A DNA stretch of 64,000 nucleotides from Capnocytophaga canimorsus (GTDB lineage Bacteria > Bacteroidota > Bacteroidia > Flavobacteriales > Flavobacteriaceae): contig NZ_CP022382.1 of assembly GCF_002302565.1 (NCBI RefSeq), positions 1,249,001-1,313,000 of the forward strand, given 5' to 3'. A program made the position numbers and the translations under genes. The notes under the pieces were generated by a model. That model ran no database searches. It saw only the letters and a program-made list of their open reading frames with translations, and was not told the DNA's origin. The first letter of the stretch is position 1. Each line of letters begins with the position of its first letter. This document shows positions 8,833 to 17,343 of this stretch, piece after piece.

Positions 8833-9882
8833 ATGAATTTAGAGATAGAACGCGTAAAACAAAGTCGTATCGGTCAAGTAGATTTTTCCAACTTGGCTTT
8901 CGGAAAAATATTTTCAGATCATATGTTTTTCTGCCATTATAAAGACGGTCAATGGCAGCAACCTCAAATAAAACCTTACGCTCCGATTACCTTAGAGCCT
9001 TCAGCCAGCGTATTTCATTACGGTCAGGCGGTTTTTGAAGGAATGAAAGCTTACAAGGATGATGCTGGAGATATATTTCTCTTCCGCCCTTTTGAAAACT
9101 ATCGTCGTTTAAATAAATCCTCAAAGCGCTTAGCTATCCCTGAATTTCCCGAAGAATGGTTTGACCAAGGTTTGCGTCAGCTACTTAAAATAGATAGCGA
9201 TTGGATTCAGAAAGGATTTGGTAATTCCTTATATATACGTCCGTTTGTTATTGCTATGGCACCTGGAGTAATGGCCTCACCTTCAAAAGAGTATATGTTT
9301 TTCATCATCACCTCTCCAGTACAATCGTACTACGGAGGAGATGTAAAGGTAAAAATAGCTGACTATTACAGCCGTGCTGCCAATGGTGGTTTTGGGGCAG
9401 CAAAGGCAGCAGGAAACTATGCTGGGCAGTTTTATCCTACTCAATTGGCTATTCAAGAAGGCTACCAGCAAATCATCTGGACAGACGACACCTCCCACGA
9501 GTATTTGGAAGAAGCTGGAACAATGAACCTATTTTTCCGTATTGATGACACATTGATTACTTGCCCAACCAGCGATCGTATATTAGATGGAGTAACCCGA
9601 AAAAGCGTTATTACTATGGCAGAAAAATTAGGAATTAAAGTTGAGGTTCGTCCTGTAAAAGTCCAAGAATTAGTACAAGCTGCTGAAAAGGGTACGCTTC
9701 AAGAAATTTTTGGTAGCGGAACGGCTGCAGTTATCAGTCCCATCAGCGGATTTGGCTACAACGGAAAAGACTATACCTTTACACGTCCTGAAAAAACATA
9801 CGCACAAACCATTAAAGACGCTATTTTGAATATACAATACAATAAAACCGACGATCCTTTTGGTTGGCGTATTAAAATTTAA
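8833..9882 (+). CDS. ilvE: branched-chain amino acid aminotransferase
   Basis: A 349-residue class IV PLP aminotransferase that interconverts leucine, isoleucine and valine with their 2-oxo acids. The length and the blocks HYGQAVFEGMKAYK, FRPFENYRRLNKSSKRLAIP, NSLYIRPFVIA and EAGTMNLFF identify the type II (eukaryote-like) subgroup. The PLP-binding lysine is probably Lys191 in FGAAKAAGNYA. An out-of-frame ATG five bases upstream is closed at once by TGA, so 8833 is the only sensible start. The gene stands alone, and its 3' side leads into tRNA-Arg with that gene's own promoter. No other branched-chain biosynthesis genes are nearby. Confidence 0.94.
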   Translation: MNLEIERVKQSRIGQVDFSNLAFGKIFSDHMFFCHYKDGQWQQPQIKPYAPITLEPSASVFHYGQAVFEGMKAYKDDAGDIFLFRPFENYRRLNKSSKRLAIPEFPEEWFDQGLRQLLKIDSDWIQKGFGNSLYIRPFVIAMAPGVMASPSKEYMFFIITSPVQSYYGGDVKVKIADYYSRAANGGFGAAKAAGNYAGQFYPTQLAIQEGYQQIIWTDDTSHEYLEEAGTMNLFFRIDDTLITCPTSDRILDGVTRKSVITMAEKLGIKVEVRPVKVQELVQAAEKGTLQEIFGSGTAAVISPISGFGYNGKDYTFTRPEKTYAQTIKDAILNIQYNKTDDPFGWRIKI

Positions 9883-9943
9883 TGACATAACCACCTCATA
9901 ACAAGAAAAAAATTTATTTTTTTGAAAAATAACGAGACAACAC

Positions 9944-9973
9944 TTGTATAGAACTAAAAAAGTTGTATATTTG
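9944..9973 (+). promoter_or_regulatory. promoter of tRNA-Arg
   Basis: TTG at 9944-9946 and TATATTTG at 9966-9973, separated by 19 bases, match the Bacteroidota promoter consensus. The tRNA begins 13 bases after the -7 element. Confidence 0.8.
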
Positions 9974-9985
9974 CATCCACATTTA

Positions 9986-10059
9986 GGCCTCGTAGCTCAA
10001 CTGAATAGAGCACTTGATTACGGCTCAAGAGGTTTCAGGTTTGAATCCTGACGAGGTCA
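9986..10059 (+). tRNA. tRNA-Arg (anticodon ACG)
   Basis: A 74-nt cloverleaf. The acceptor GGCCTCG pairs with CGAGGTC (one G-U pair), the D stem is GCTC/GAGC, the anticodon stem CTTGA/TCAAG encloses the loop TTACGGC with anticodon ACG, and the T arm is TCAGG-TTTGAAT-CCTGA. The 3' CCA is not encoded. The ACG wobble A needs conversion to inosine by TadA, which is encoded in this window at 35268. Confidence 0.96.
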
Positions 10060-10069
10060 CAAAACACAA

Positions 10070-10104
10070 AATAACTCTCTGTAAAACAGAGAGTTATTTT
10101 TTTT
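10070..10104 (+). terminator. terminator of tRNA-Arg
   Basis: ATAACTCTCTG (10071-10081) pairs with CAGAGAGTTAT (10087-10097) around a 5-base loop, followed by a T-run to 10104. Confidence 0.88.
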
Positions 10105-10263
10105 AGAAGTAGCAGATATTTGCTCTTCATTCATCTTCAATAAAGCTTATCCTGATTTAGCCTTTAAATTATCAAAAAAAAGTAAATCAAAAAAAATTAC
10201 CGATTGGAGTTTGCTCTTTAAACCATAAACTGAATACTAAATCATATCTCTTTTCCATAAAAA

Positions 10264-10298
10264 TACCCCCAAAATAGTGTATCACTTTTTTGAGGGTA
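10264..10298 (-). terminator. terminator after the M16 peptidase pair
   Basis: On the minus strand TACCCTCAAAA (10298-10288) pairs with TTTTGGGGGTA (10274-10264) with one wobble, followed by TTTTTAT. It lies 28 bp past the stop of the second M16 gene. The 160 bp between this and the tRNA terminator hold no gene that I can see. Confidence 0.72.
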
Positions 10299-10325
10299 AT
10301 TATAGCGAACTACTTTTTAAGTAAT

Positions 10326-12404
10326 TTATTCAAAATCAGCATCTGAAACATCACTATTTATCTTGATTTCTTGAACTTTAAAATCTAAAGTTTGTCCCAT
10401 TATCGCAATGGATATTGTAAAAGGAAATTTAACCCCGTTTACTTCTTTGTAATCTTTGTAAAACACCGTGTTTTCAATAGTTTGTCCGTTCATTTCTTGA
10501 GTAGAAACTTCTTTGATTTTGAGTCCACTTGAAATGCTGTAAAACACATTTTTGTTAACGGTTACTTGCAAGTTATAAGCCTCTTCTTCGCCTACTTTTT
10601 CAACTCCCACCAGTGTAACTTCTGGATGATTTTTAAAATGATTTTCAGGAAAAATACCACTTTCTTGTTGTAAAACAGCTAAATCTTTACCTTCAATAGA
10701 AACTCTTTGCCCCTGAACTTCAGCATATCCGCTATTGCCATTGTAAACTTGTTTTGAAACCACATTGCCCATCATACTCAACGTTTGATTGAACTTATTT
10801 TGTTTGCTTCTTTTAATAGCAATATCAAGAGTCATTCCTTGAACTTCAGCTTTTCCGAAAGTTGCCGTGGTTTTCACTGCATTCACGGCTTGAGGGCTTC
10901 CTAAGGCGTTGAAATATTTTTCGATTACATTTTGAGCAGTAACATCGTTAGGTATAACCTGATTTTTAGGAGCTTCTGTTCTATTACCAAATTTATCAAA
11001 ATAAAATACAGGCATCGCTTTTCCGTTGTGAGTAAGAGCTTCCAATTTGGGCGCAACCTCACTACCTTTCCCTACGATAGTAAATCTTAAATTATTGGTT
11101 TTGAAATATTTGTTTACCACCCGTTTAATATCTTCTTTGGTAACAGCATTGATGTTGGCAATGTAATTTTTATAAAAATCCTCAGGGAGATTTTGGGTTT
11201 TGATATTGATGGCATACTGTGCCATAGTTGCCGGATTTTCAGTAGCCATAATAAACTTACCTAAATATTGTGCTTTAGCTTGAGCAAGGCTTTTATCGGT
11301 TACATATTCTTCACGGATACGATTTACTTCTTTCAAAATTTCAACCACAGCACTATCAGTTACCGCATTGCGTACCTTGGTTTGAATTTTAAAATTTGAT
11401 TTCGTCCATTTATTAGTACCTACGGAAGACCCCGCGCCATAAGTAAAGGCGTGTTTTTCACGAAGATTCATATTGATGTAGCTTCCAAAATCACCTCCTA
11501 AAATATGGTTTGCAATTAAAACAGCAAAGAAGTCTTTATTGGAAAGCGTTAAATCTACCAAGTTATTTACTCGAATCTCCGATTGAACGGCATTGGGCAT
11601 ATCCACAAAATTGATTTGGGTGTATTGCACATCGGTAGGAGAGCTTACCGTTTTTTGCATCGCCGTTGAAGGCATCCAATTGTAAAAGTGTTTAGAAATC
11701 AACTCTTTTGCTTGTTCTTCCTTAATATCTCCTGAAACTACCATATACACATTAGCAGGAGAAAAATGGTCTTTATAGAAGCTATTAACATCTTCCAAAG
11801 TAATACTATTGATGGTTTGTTCGGTGGCGTACTCTCCGTAAGGATGCTGACTGCCGTAGATTAAAACTCCTTGTACTCGTGAAGCGATAGCATCGGCACT
11901 ATTTTCTCCAGATTTAATACCTTGAATCAGTCGAGCCTTTTCTTTATCCAATTCTTCTTGAGTAAAATTAGGGTTTAGTGCTGCATCAGCCATCATTTCT
12001 ACAATTCGTGGAAAATATTTAGGTAAAGACGATGCACTACCACCACCAGTAGACAAATGAATGCTTCCTCCTAAAAAATCAACTTCTTCATTGAAATCAT
12101 CTTTCGAAATGTTTTTTGAACCATTACCCATCATTGAAGACGTTAGGTCTGAAATCCCTGCTTTATCGCCTTCTGCAAAGGGAGCTACATCCATAACAAA
12201 ACTTAATCGAACCCAAGGAAGCTTATGATTTTCAACCACTAAGAGCGTAATTCCGTTGGGTAATTTATGAATAGCCGGAGTTTTTAGATTGATAGCTGGA
12301 GTTTTGCCTGGCTTAGGCATTTTTGAACGATTATTTTGTGCCATAGTTACTACTGTGAAACAAGTAATTAAAAGCGTAATTATAAATTTGATATTTTTTT
12401 TCAT
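10326..12404 (-). CDS. M16 family peptidase, non-catalytic partner (no HxxEH)
   Basis: A 692-residue M16 (pitrilysin/insulinase) protein with a signal peptide ending near VVTMAQ, so periplasmic or exported. Both M16 repeats can be followed: the N-terminal fold around LPNGITLLVVENHKLPWVRLSFVMD and the C-terminal QSEIRVNNLVDLT / GGDFGSYINMNLREKHAFTYGA region, where the glycine-rich loop and R/Y pair of the partner subunit sit. Where active members have HxxEH, this one reads GISDLTSSMMGNG, so zinc binding is lost. About 190 further residues form an extra C-terminal domain. The open frame begins at a TTG (12413); the ATG at 12404 (MKKNIKF) gives a normal signal peptide. It lies 41 bp downstream of the HxxEH-bearing partner, so the two probably form a heterodimer like mitochondrial processing peptidase. 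Confidence 0.88.
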   Translation of the reverse strand: MKKNIKFIITLLITCFTVVTMAQNNRSKMPKPGKTPAINLKTPAIHKLPNGITLLVVENHKLPWVRLSFVMDVAPFAEGDKAGISDLTSSMMGNGSKNISKDDFNEEVDFLGGSIHLSTGGGSASSLPKYFPRIVEMMADAALNPNFTQEELDKEKARLIQGIKSGENSADAIASRVQGVLIYGSQHPYGEYATEQTINSITLEDVNSFYKDHFSPANVYMVVSGDIKEEQAKELISKHFYNWMPSTAMQKTVSSPTDVQYTQINFVDMPNAVQSEIRVNNLVDLTLSNKDFFAVLIANHILGGDFGSYINMNLREKHAFTYGAGSSVGTNKWTKSNFKIQTKVRNAVTDSAVVEILKEVNRIREEYVTDKSLAQAKAQYLGKFIMATENPATMAQYAINIKTQNLPEDFYKNYIANINAVTKEDIKRVVNKYFKTNNLRFTIVGKGSEVAPKLEALTHNGKAMPVFYFDKFGNRTEAPKNQVIPNDVTAQNVIEKYFNALGSPQAVNAVKTTATFGKAEVQGMTLDIAIKRSKQNKFNQTLSMMGNVVSKQVYNGNSGYAEVQGQRVSIEGKDLAVLQQESGIFPENHFKNHPEVTLVGVEKVGEEEAYNLQVTVNKNVFYSISSGLKIKEVSTQEMNGQTIENTVFYKDYKEVNGVKFPFTISIAIMGQTLDFKVQEIKINSDVSDADFE

Positions 12405-12445
12405 ATTTATCAATACTTTAAATGGATAATTGTTTTTGTAAAAAC

Positions 12446-13768
12446 TTATTTTTTAGTGCTTTCTGGCAAGTAATCCAAATCCAAACGTTGGTTCGGGTTT
12501 AGGTATTCTCTGGCAGCACGTTGGATGTCTTCACGAGTGATAGAACGATAAATTTCTACCGATTTATTGATTAAATTGGTGTCTTTGTAGAAGGTGTAAT
12601 AATCGGCTAACGACAAGGCAATTCCCTCTGTACTTTGATTAGAGTTTACGAAATTAGTCTCTATTTGATTGCGAAGTTTCTCAAATTCGCGCTCAGAGAT
12701 GAGTTGGTTTTGTAGTTTTTCAATTTCTTGGTCAATGTCTTTTCCTAAATCATCTAAACTTACTCCTGCCATAGGCAAAGCCCCAATGATGTATGTGCCG
12801 TAATCTTCTTGAGAATCAGAAAAAGCCAATACTTGCAAAGCTGATTTTTTATCATCTACCATTTTTTTATACAAACGTGAACTTTTTCCTCCTGAAAGAA
12901 TCGATGAAATCAGGTTTAAAACATAGGCATCTTTTTCTTTCATTCCTGGAGTGCGGTAAGCATATAATTTCATCGGAATCTGAATATTTGCATCGTATTC
13001 AGTAACTTTGATGGTCTGTTTTATAGGCTCTTCTTGAATATCCACTCGCTTGGGCTTTGCAGCCGTATTAGGGATTTTTCCGAAATACTTTTCAATCCAT
13101 TTTTTAGTTTGTGCAATGTTAATATCACCTGCAACTACCAAAACAGCATTGTTAGGATTATAAAATTTCTTCTTAAAGGCGATGAATTCGTCTAAGGTGG
13201 CAGCATCTAAATGCTCCATACTCCCGATAACGGATTGTCCGTAAGGATGTTTTTTAAACAAATGAGGATTTACGCCCGTTCGGTAAATGATTTTTCCGTA
13301 AGGCGCATTGTCAATACGTTGACGCTTTTCTTCTTTAACCACCTCATTTTGAGTATCCACCCCTACTTGATTGATTACTGGGTGTAACAAGCGCTCGGAT
13401 TCCATCCAAAGGGCTAATTCCAAATTATTGGAAGGGAAAACCTCATAGTAGTAAGTTTTGTCTTGTGTAGTAAAGGCATTATTTCTTCCACCATTTGAAG
13501 AAACAATATCGAACCATTTACCACGTTCAATATTTTTAGTTCCTTCAAAGAGAAGATGTTCAAAAAAATGAGCGAATCCTGTACGTGTAGGGTCTTCGTC
13601 TTTTGCCCCAACGTGATACATCACTCCAGTGGTAACCACGGGTGCAGAATTGTCCTGATGTAAAATTACGTGTAAGCCATTGGCTAAATCATACTCTTCA
13701 AAAGCAACTTCTTGTGCCATAGATAAGCCTCCTGTAAGTAAAAATGCGGTTAATAAATGTCCCTTCAT
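12446..13768 (-). CDS. M16 family zinc peptidase, catalytic subunit
   Basis: A 440-residue M16 peptidase with a signal peptide (cleavage near SMAQE, residue 18-19). The inverted zinc motif HFFEH is at residues 67-71 within GFAHFFEHLLFEGT, and the downstream glutamate ligand lies in the NEVVKEEKRQR segment, so this is the catalytic subunit. It is a half-length enzyme with two repeats. The partner with the substrate-gripping loop but no zinc site is encoded immediately downstream. The pair most likely degrades peptides in the periplasm. No processing target can be named from sequence. No clear promoter motif was found in the 150 bp shared with the divergent pncB gene. Confidence 0.9.
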   Translation of the reverse strand: MKGHLLTAFLLTGGLSMAQEVAFEEYDLANGLHVILHQDNSAPVVTTGVMYHVGAKDEDPTRTGFAHFFEHLLFEGTKNIERGKWFDIVSSNGGRNNAFTTQDKTYYYEVFPSNNLELALWMESERLLHPVINQVGVDTQNEVVKEEKRQRIDNAPYGKIIYRTGVNPHLFKKHPYGQSVIGSMEHLDAATLDEFIAFKKKFYNPNNAVLVVAGDINIAQTKKWIEKYFGKIPNTAAKPKRVDIQEEPIKQTIKVTEYDANIQIPMKLYAYRTPGMKEKDAYVLNLISSILSGGKSSRLYKKMVDDKKSALQVLAFSDSQEDYGTYIIGALPMAGVSLDDLGKDIDQEIEKLQNQLISEREFEKLRNQIETNFVNSNQSTEGIALSLADYYTFYKDTNLINKSVEIYRSITREDIQRAAREYLNPNQRLDLDYLPESTKK

Positions 13769-13863
13769 ATTTATTAAATATTTATTTTATTTCTGTGTGC
13801 TAAAATATAAAAATATTTCAGATAATGATAACGATTCACAAAAGATATCAGCTAATATTGATT

Positions 13864-13892
13864 TTGTTTTTCAGATAAATATATTACATTTG
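13864..13892 (+). promoter_or_regulatory. promoter of pncB
   Basis: TTG at 13864-13866 and TACATTTG at 13885-13892, separated by 18 bases, match the Bacteroidota consensus. The pncB ATG follows 26 bases later. Confidence 0.75.
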
Positions 13893-13918
13893 CTTGTCAA
13901 CCCAAATTAAAACTCGGT

Positions 13919-15109
13919 ATGCAAACAACAAATGAAACCTTTAGGGTATTTAACTCAATGTTAGATAATGATTTTTATAAATTTACGATGCAATGTGCCG
14001 CCGTAAAACTATTCCCTAATGTAAAAGCACGGTACAAATTTATCAATCGTGGAGAGCACAAATTCCCTGAAGGTTTTGCCGAGGCAATGCGCGTTTCGGT
14101 AGCCCAAATGGCACAACTTAAACTAACTAAAGACGAAAAAAAATTCCTCATAAAAAACTGTCCGTATTTAAATCCGGCCTATATTGACTTTTTGGAAGGA
14201 TACCGTTACGACCCCTCAGAGGTACATATTGAACAAGAGGGAGAAGACCTTCAGGTGCAAATTTCAGGATATTGGTACCGCACCATTTTATGGGAAGTAC
14301 CTCTCTTGGCAATGATTAGCGAACTGTATTACAAACTTACAGGAGCAGTGCATTGGGAGGATACAAAAATCATTGAAAATACCATTGAAAAAATAAAATT
14401 GTACAATGAACTGGAAGTACCTTTTGCCGAATTTGGCACACGTCGTAGGCATTCTTATCACGTACACGACTTGGTAATGCGCACCTTAAAGAGCAATCAA
14501 CAGAAGAGTTTTATAGGGTCGAGCAATGTACATTTCGCAATGAAAAATCAAGTAAAACCCATCGGGACACACGCTCACGAATGGTTTATGTTTCACGCAG
14601 CTGAATACGGGTACAAAATGGCAAACGCAATGTCGCTGGAGCATTGGGTAGATGTTTTTCGAGGTGACTTGGGTGTGGCACTTTCCGATACATATACCAC
14701 AGAAGTATTTTTCAAACATTTTGATACTAAATTTGCCAAACTTTTTGACGGAGTCCGTCACGATAGCGGTGACCCTATCGCCTTTGCCAATAAAACCATC
14801 GAGCATTATAGAAAACACGGTATCAACCCAATGTACAAATACATCATCTTTTCAGATGGGTTAAATCCTAAGAAAGTAACCGAAATTACTGAGGCAACCA
14901 AAGGCAAAATTGGTATTTCGTTCGGTATCGGCACGAACCTTACTAATGATGTAGGATTACGCCCGATGAACATCGTCATCAAACTTACCGAAGTGCTTAC
15001 CAGCGATAACGAATGGGTACCTACGGTTAAAATTTCTGATGAGCCCAATAAACATACTGGAGAACCTCGTATGATTCAGTTAGCCAAAGAGTTATTACGA
15101 ATTGATTAA
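13919..15109 (+). CDS. pncB: nicotinate phosphoribosyltransferase
   Basis: A 396-residue enzyme of the Preiss-Handler NAD salvage route, joining nicotinate and PRPP with ATP hydrolysis to give nicotinate mononucleotide. Diagnostic blocks are the N-terminal LDNDFYKFTMQ, EFGTRRRHS (phosphate binding), SNVHFAMK, GTHAHEWFM (the conserved histidine cluster), LSDTYTTEVF and VRHDSGDP. The length matches the PncB subgroup found in Gram-negative bacteria. A promoter sits at the expected place, and a small membrane protein follows after 9 bp, ending at the terminator at 15415-15444. Confidence 0.95.
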   Translation: MQTTNETFRVFNSMLDNDFYKFTMQCAAVKLFPNVKARYKFINRGEHKFPEGFAEAMRVSVAQMAQLKLTKDEKKFLIKNCPYLNPAYIDFLEGYRYDPSEVHIEQEGEDLQVQISGYWYRTILWEVPLLAMISELYYKLTGAVHWEDTKIIENTIEKIKLYNELEVPFAEFGTRRRHSYHVHDLVMRTLKSNQQKSFIGSSNVHFAMKNQVKPIGTHAHEWFMFHAAEYGYKMANAMSLEHWVDVFRGDLGVALSDTYTTEVFFKHFDTKFAKLFDGVRHDSGDPIAFANKTIEHYRKHGINPMYKYIIFSDGLNPKKVTEITEATKGKIGISFGIGTNLTNDVGLRPMNIVIKLTEVLTSDNEWVPTVKISDEPNKHTGEPRMIQLAKELLRID

Positions 15110-15118
15110 AAATAACAA

Positions 15119-15331
15119 ATGAAGAAAATGAATAACAAGTGGTTGTATGTTTGTATGCTTTTAGGCGTAATATTGGCTTTTTCCAGAGATTTTTTTGATG
15201 AGAAATATCATCAATGGATGTTAGTGCTGGGTATGGCATTGCTTTTCTTTGGAATTTACAGCCTTTCCAGAAATCTTCCTCCCAAAAGAAAAGAAGATTT
15301 TGAAAGTCCTCCAACAAAAAGAGAGGAATAA
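15119..15331 (+). CDS. small two-helix membrane protein
   Basis: A 70-residue protein with hydrophobic segments at about residues 9-22 and 33-49 and a charged proline-rich tail (PPKRKEDFESPPTKREE). No family is recognised. The 9-bp gap to pncB and the shared terminator suggest cotranscription, though a link to NAD metabolism would be speculation. Confidence 0.6.
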   Translation: MKKMNNKWLYVCMLLGVILAFSRDFFDEKYHQWMLVLGMALLFFGIYSLSRNLPPKRKEDFESPPTKREE

Positions 15332-15414
15332 TAAAATGGTATTTTTGCTGTATAATCTGTAAAATCAAGCATACTTCTTGAGGAATTATCACCAAAAAAG
15401 ATGTATAAAAATGT

Positions 15415-15444
15415 AAAAAACACGGTCGCTAAACCGTGTTTTTT
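15415..15444 (+). terminator. terminator after pncB unit
   Basis: AAAAAACACGGT (15415-15426) pairs perfectly with ACCGTGTTTTTT (15433-15444) around a 6-base loop; T-rich on both strands. Confidence 0.88.
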
Positions 15445-15606
15445 ATGATGTAGTAAGACGTATGTTCCCTAATACCACGCTTTTTCCTTACATTTTACCA
15501 TCAATTATTTAAATAAGTAACAAAAATTTATATATCACTATATATCAAATAATTAAAAAACATCAAAAATTATTATTTATATATATTCTAAATAAAAATA
15601 AAGTGC

Positions 15607-15614
15607 TATATTTG
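15607..15614 (+). promoter_or_regulatory. -7 element before the PepSY/DUF2271 unit
   Basis: TATATTTG matches TAnnTTTG; no TTG is found 17-23 bases upstream. The 320-bp gap from 15332 otherwise holds the pncB terminator and a very AT-rich stretch (15,520-15,600) with repeated TATATATCA/TATATATT runs that could be a curved or regulator-bound segment. I see no gene in it. Confidence 0.5.
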
Positions 15615-15652
15615 CCCCGAGTTTAGTCTAAAATACTTAATATTCAGAAGAT

Positions 15653-16555
15653 ATGAAAAGATTATTTGTTGTTTTATGTGTGATTTCTTTTTTAGCAGAA
15701 GTTAAGGCTCAAAACAAGAAAGATATTGAGTCCATAAAAAGTATGTGTGGCTGTTATGAGGTAACGTTTCAGTATGCAGAAACGTTTCAGTATGGTGCTG
15801 ATTCTACATATGTGCCTTCAAAATCAAGTCGTTCCAAAGCTTTGGAATGGGTAGAGCTTATAGAAAACAATAAAAAGAAACTCGTTTTGCAACATTTGCT
15901 TGTAGTGGGAAAAAGAGATAAACAGCACGTTATCAAGCATTGGCGACAAGATTGGATTTATCAAAACACTGACCTTCTAAAATATATAAAAGACAATGAG
16001 TGGAGTAGTTATTCCTTACCCAAATCGGCAGTGAAAGGACAATGGACACAAAAAGTCTATCAAGTAGATGACAGCCCACGTTACGAACAAACCGCTACTT
16101 GGGTTCACGTGGACGGCAAAAGTTTTTGGGAAAGTGAAGCAGATGCCCCAATGCCACGACGCGAACAAGAAATCCGAAACGATTATAACGTGCTTTTAAG
16201 ACGTAACCGACACGAAATCACCAATTACGGTTGGTTGCACCAGCAAGATAACGATAAAGTTTTACGTCGAGATGATAAAGACGATTTGGTCATTGCACAA
16301 GAACGAGGCTACAATACTTACAAAAAAGTAGCTGATGAAAAATGTAAGGCGGCTCAAGAATTCTGGCAAGAAAATAAAGAAAAATGGGCTTTAGTTCGCA
16401 ATCGTTGGGAGAAGGTTTTTGAGCAAAAAGGAAATCTCAAAGTACAGGAAAAAATAGAGGGAAAAACTCTGTACGAACACCTTTTAAATGAAGAAAAATA
16501 TAAAACTCAAGAACAAATCAATGCCATAATAGATATTTATGTATCTAAACAATAA
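15653..16555 (+). CDS. secreted DUF6607-like protein
   Basis: A 300-residue exported protein (signal peptide to about VKAQN, residue 20). It resembles the Bacteroidota family I know as DUF6607, with the N-terminal DIESIKSMCGCYEVTFQYAETF block, a tryptophan-rich middle (KHWRQDWIYQN, YEQTATWVHVDGKSFWES) and a charged C-terminal helix. No enzymatic motif is visible, and the family number is from memory. It heads a same-strand run of six genes (to 22074) with gaps of 33-112 bp. The downstream genes encode parts of a transmembrane electron-transfer system, so a periplasmic role alongside it is inferred. Confidence 0.65.
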   Translation: MKRLFVVLCVISFLAEVKAQNKKDIESIKSMCGCYEVTFQYAETFQYGADSTYVPSKSSRSKALEWVELIENNKKKLVLQHLLVVGKRDKQHVIKHWRQDWIYQNTDLLKYIKDNEWSSYSLPKSAVKGQWTQKVYQVDDSPRYEQTATWVHVDGKSFWESEADAPMPRREQEIRNDYNVLLRRNRHEITNYGWLHQQDNDKVLRRDDKDDLVIAQERGYNTYKKVADEKCKAAQEFWQENKEKWALVRNRWEKVFEQKGNLKVQEKIEGKTLYEHLLNEEKYKTQEQINAIIDIYVSKQ

Positions 16556-16588
16556 AACATAAAAAACTTTATTACATATCAGCACATT

Positions 16589-17290
16589 ATGAAAAAAGAA
16601 CTTTTAAATATATTGCTATTTTTAATAGGTTGCTTAACGACATACGCTCACACCGTGTGGATAGAAACCGATGCTAACGGAAAATTGAACAAACCCCATC
16701 AAGTAAAAGTTTTCTTCGGAGAGCCTGATAGCCCTACCTTTACTGAAAAATGGTTTTCAGACATTAAAGATTTAGAGCTGTTGCTCATATATCCGTCAGG
16801 GAAAAAAGAGGTTTTGAACAAAACTCAAAAAGAAAGCCATTATTTGGCATCGTTTATTCCTTCTCAAAAAGGCATCTACACGCTTTCGGTAAAACATCTG
16901 GTAAAAGATGTATTCAAGGAGATGAAAATTACCTATCAGTCGGTAGCGTTTGTAAGTGTCGGCACGAAAGAAGTCTCAGAACTTACATTAGGAGAATTGC
17001 CCTTGCAGCTTTCTTTTGATACTTCGGCAGTAAAAACAAACGGAACAAAGATTTTTAAAATGCTCAAAGAAGGTAATGTTGCCGGGAAAGAGCGTGTCAG
17101 TATCACTTCCGAAAATGGCTGGGCAATGGCATATCGTACTGATAGCAACGGAAGGATTAAATTCAATCCGCTTTGGAAAGGAAATTATCTGCTTGAGTTT
17201 TCGTGGTCAAACAAAGAAGAGGGCGACCACAATGGGAAATCGTACAAAATGAATTATCAAACCATCAATTATTTAATTAAAGTGAAGTGA
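16589..17290 (+). CDS. DUF4198-like periplasmic protein
   Basis: A 233-residue exported protein with a signal peptide ending at TTYAH; the mature protein begins HTVWIETDANGKLNKPHQVKVFFGEP. A mature N-terminal histidine followed by an immunoglobulin-like beta domain is the pattern of DUF4198, related to the NikM/NikA-type metal-binding carriers, where that histidine can be a metal ligand. A second beta domain follows (residues 130-233, with KEGNVAGKERVSITSENGWAMAYRTDSNGRIKFNPLWKGNYLLEF). It is the second gene of the unit. Members of this family often sit beside TonB receptors and PepSY proteins in iron or copper loci; no receptor is encoded here. Confidence 0.7.
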   Translation: MKKELLNILLFLIGCLTTYAHTVWIETDANGKLNKPHQVKVFFGEPDSPTFTEKWFSDIKDLELLLIYPSGKKEVLNKTQKESHYLASFIPSQKGIYTLSVKHLVKDVFKEMKITYQSVAFVSVGTKEVSELTLGELPLQLSFDTSAVKTNGTKIFKMLKEGNVAGKERVSITSENGWAMAYRTDSNGRIKFNPLWKGNYLLEFSWSNKEEGDHNGKSYKMNYQTINYLIKVK

Positions 17291-17343
17291 TCCGTTTTTA
17301 AACGTTATTAGTTATTTTAAACTATAATTCAGTTATATAGGAT

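Noticed and set aside
12405-12413. TTG at 12413 as start of the inactive M16 gene
   Set aside because: An ATG at 12404 is directly downstream and gives a standard signal peptide (MKKNIKF).
15520-15600. AT-rich TATATATCA repeats upstream of the DUF6607-like gene as a replication origin
   Set aside because: No DnaA boxes and no origin-type genes are nearby; best explained as an AT-rich promoter region.
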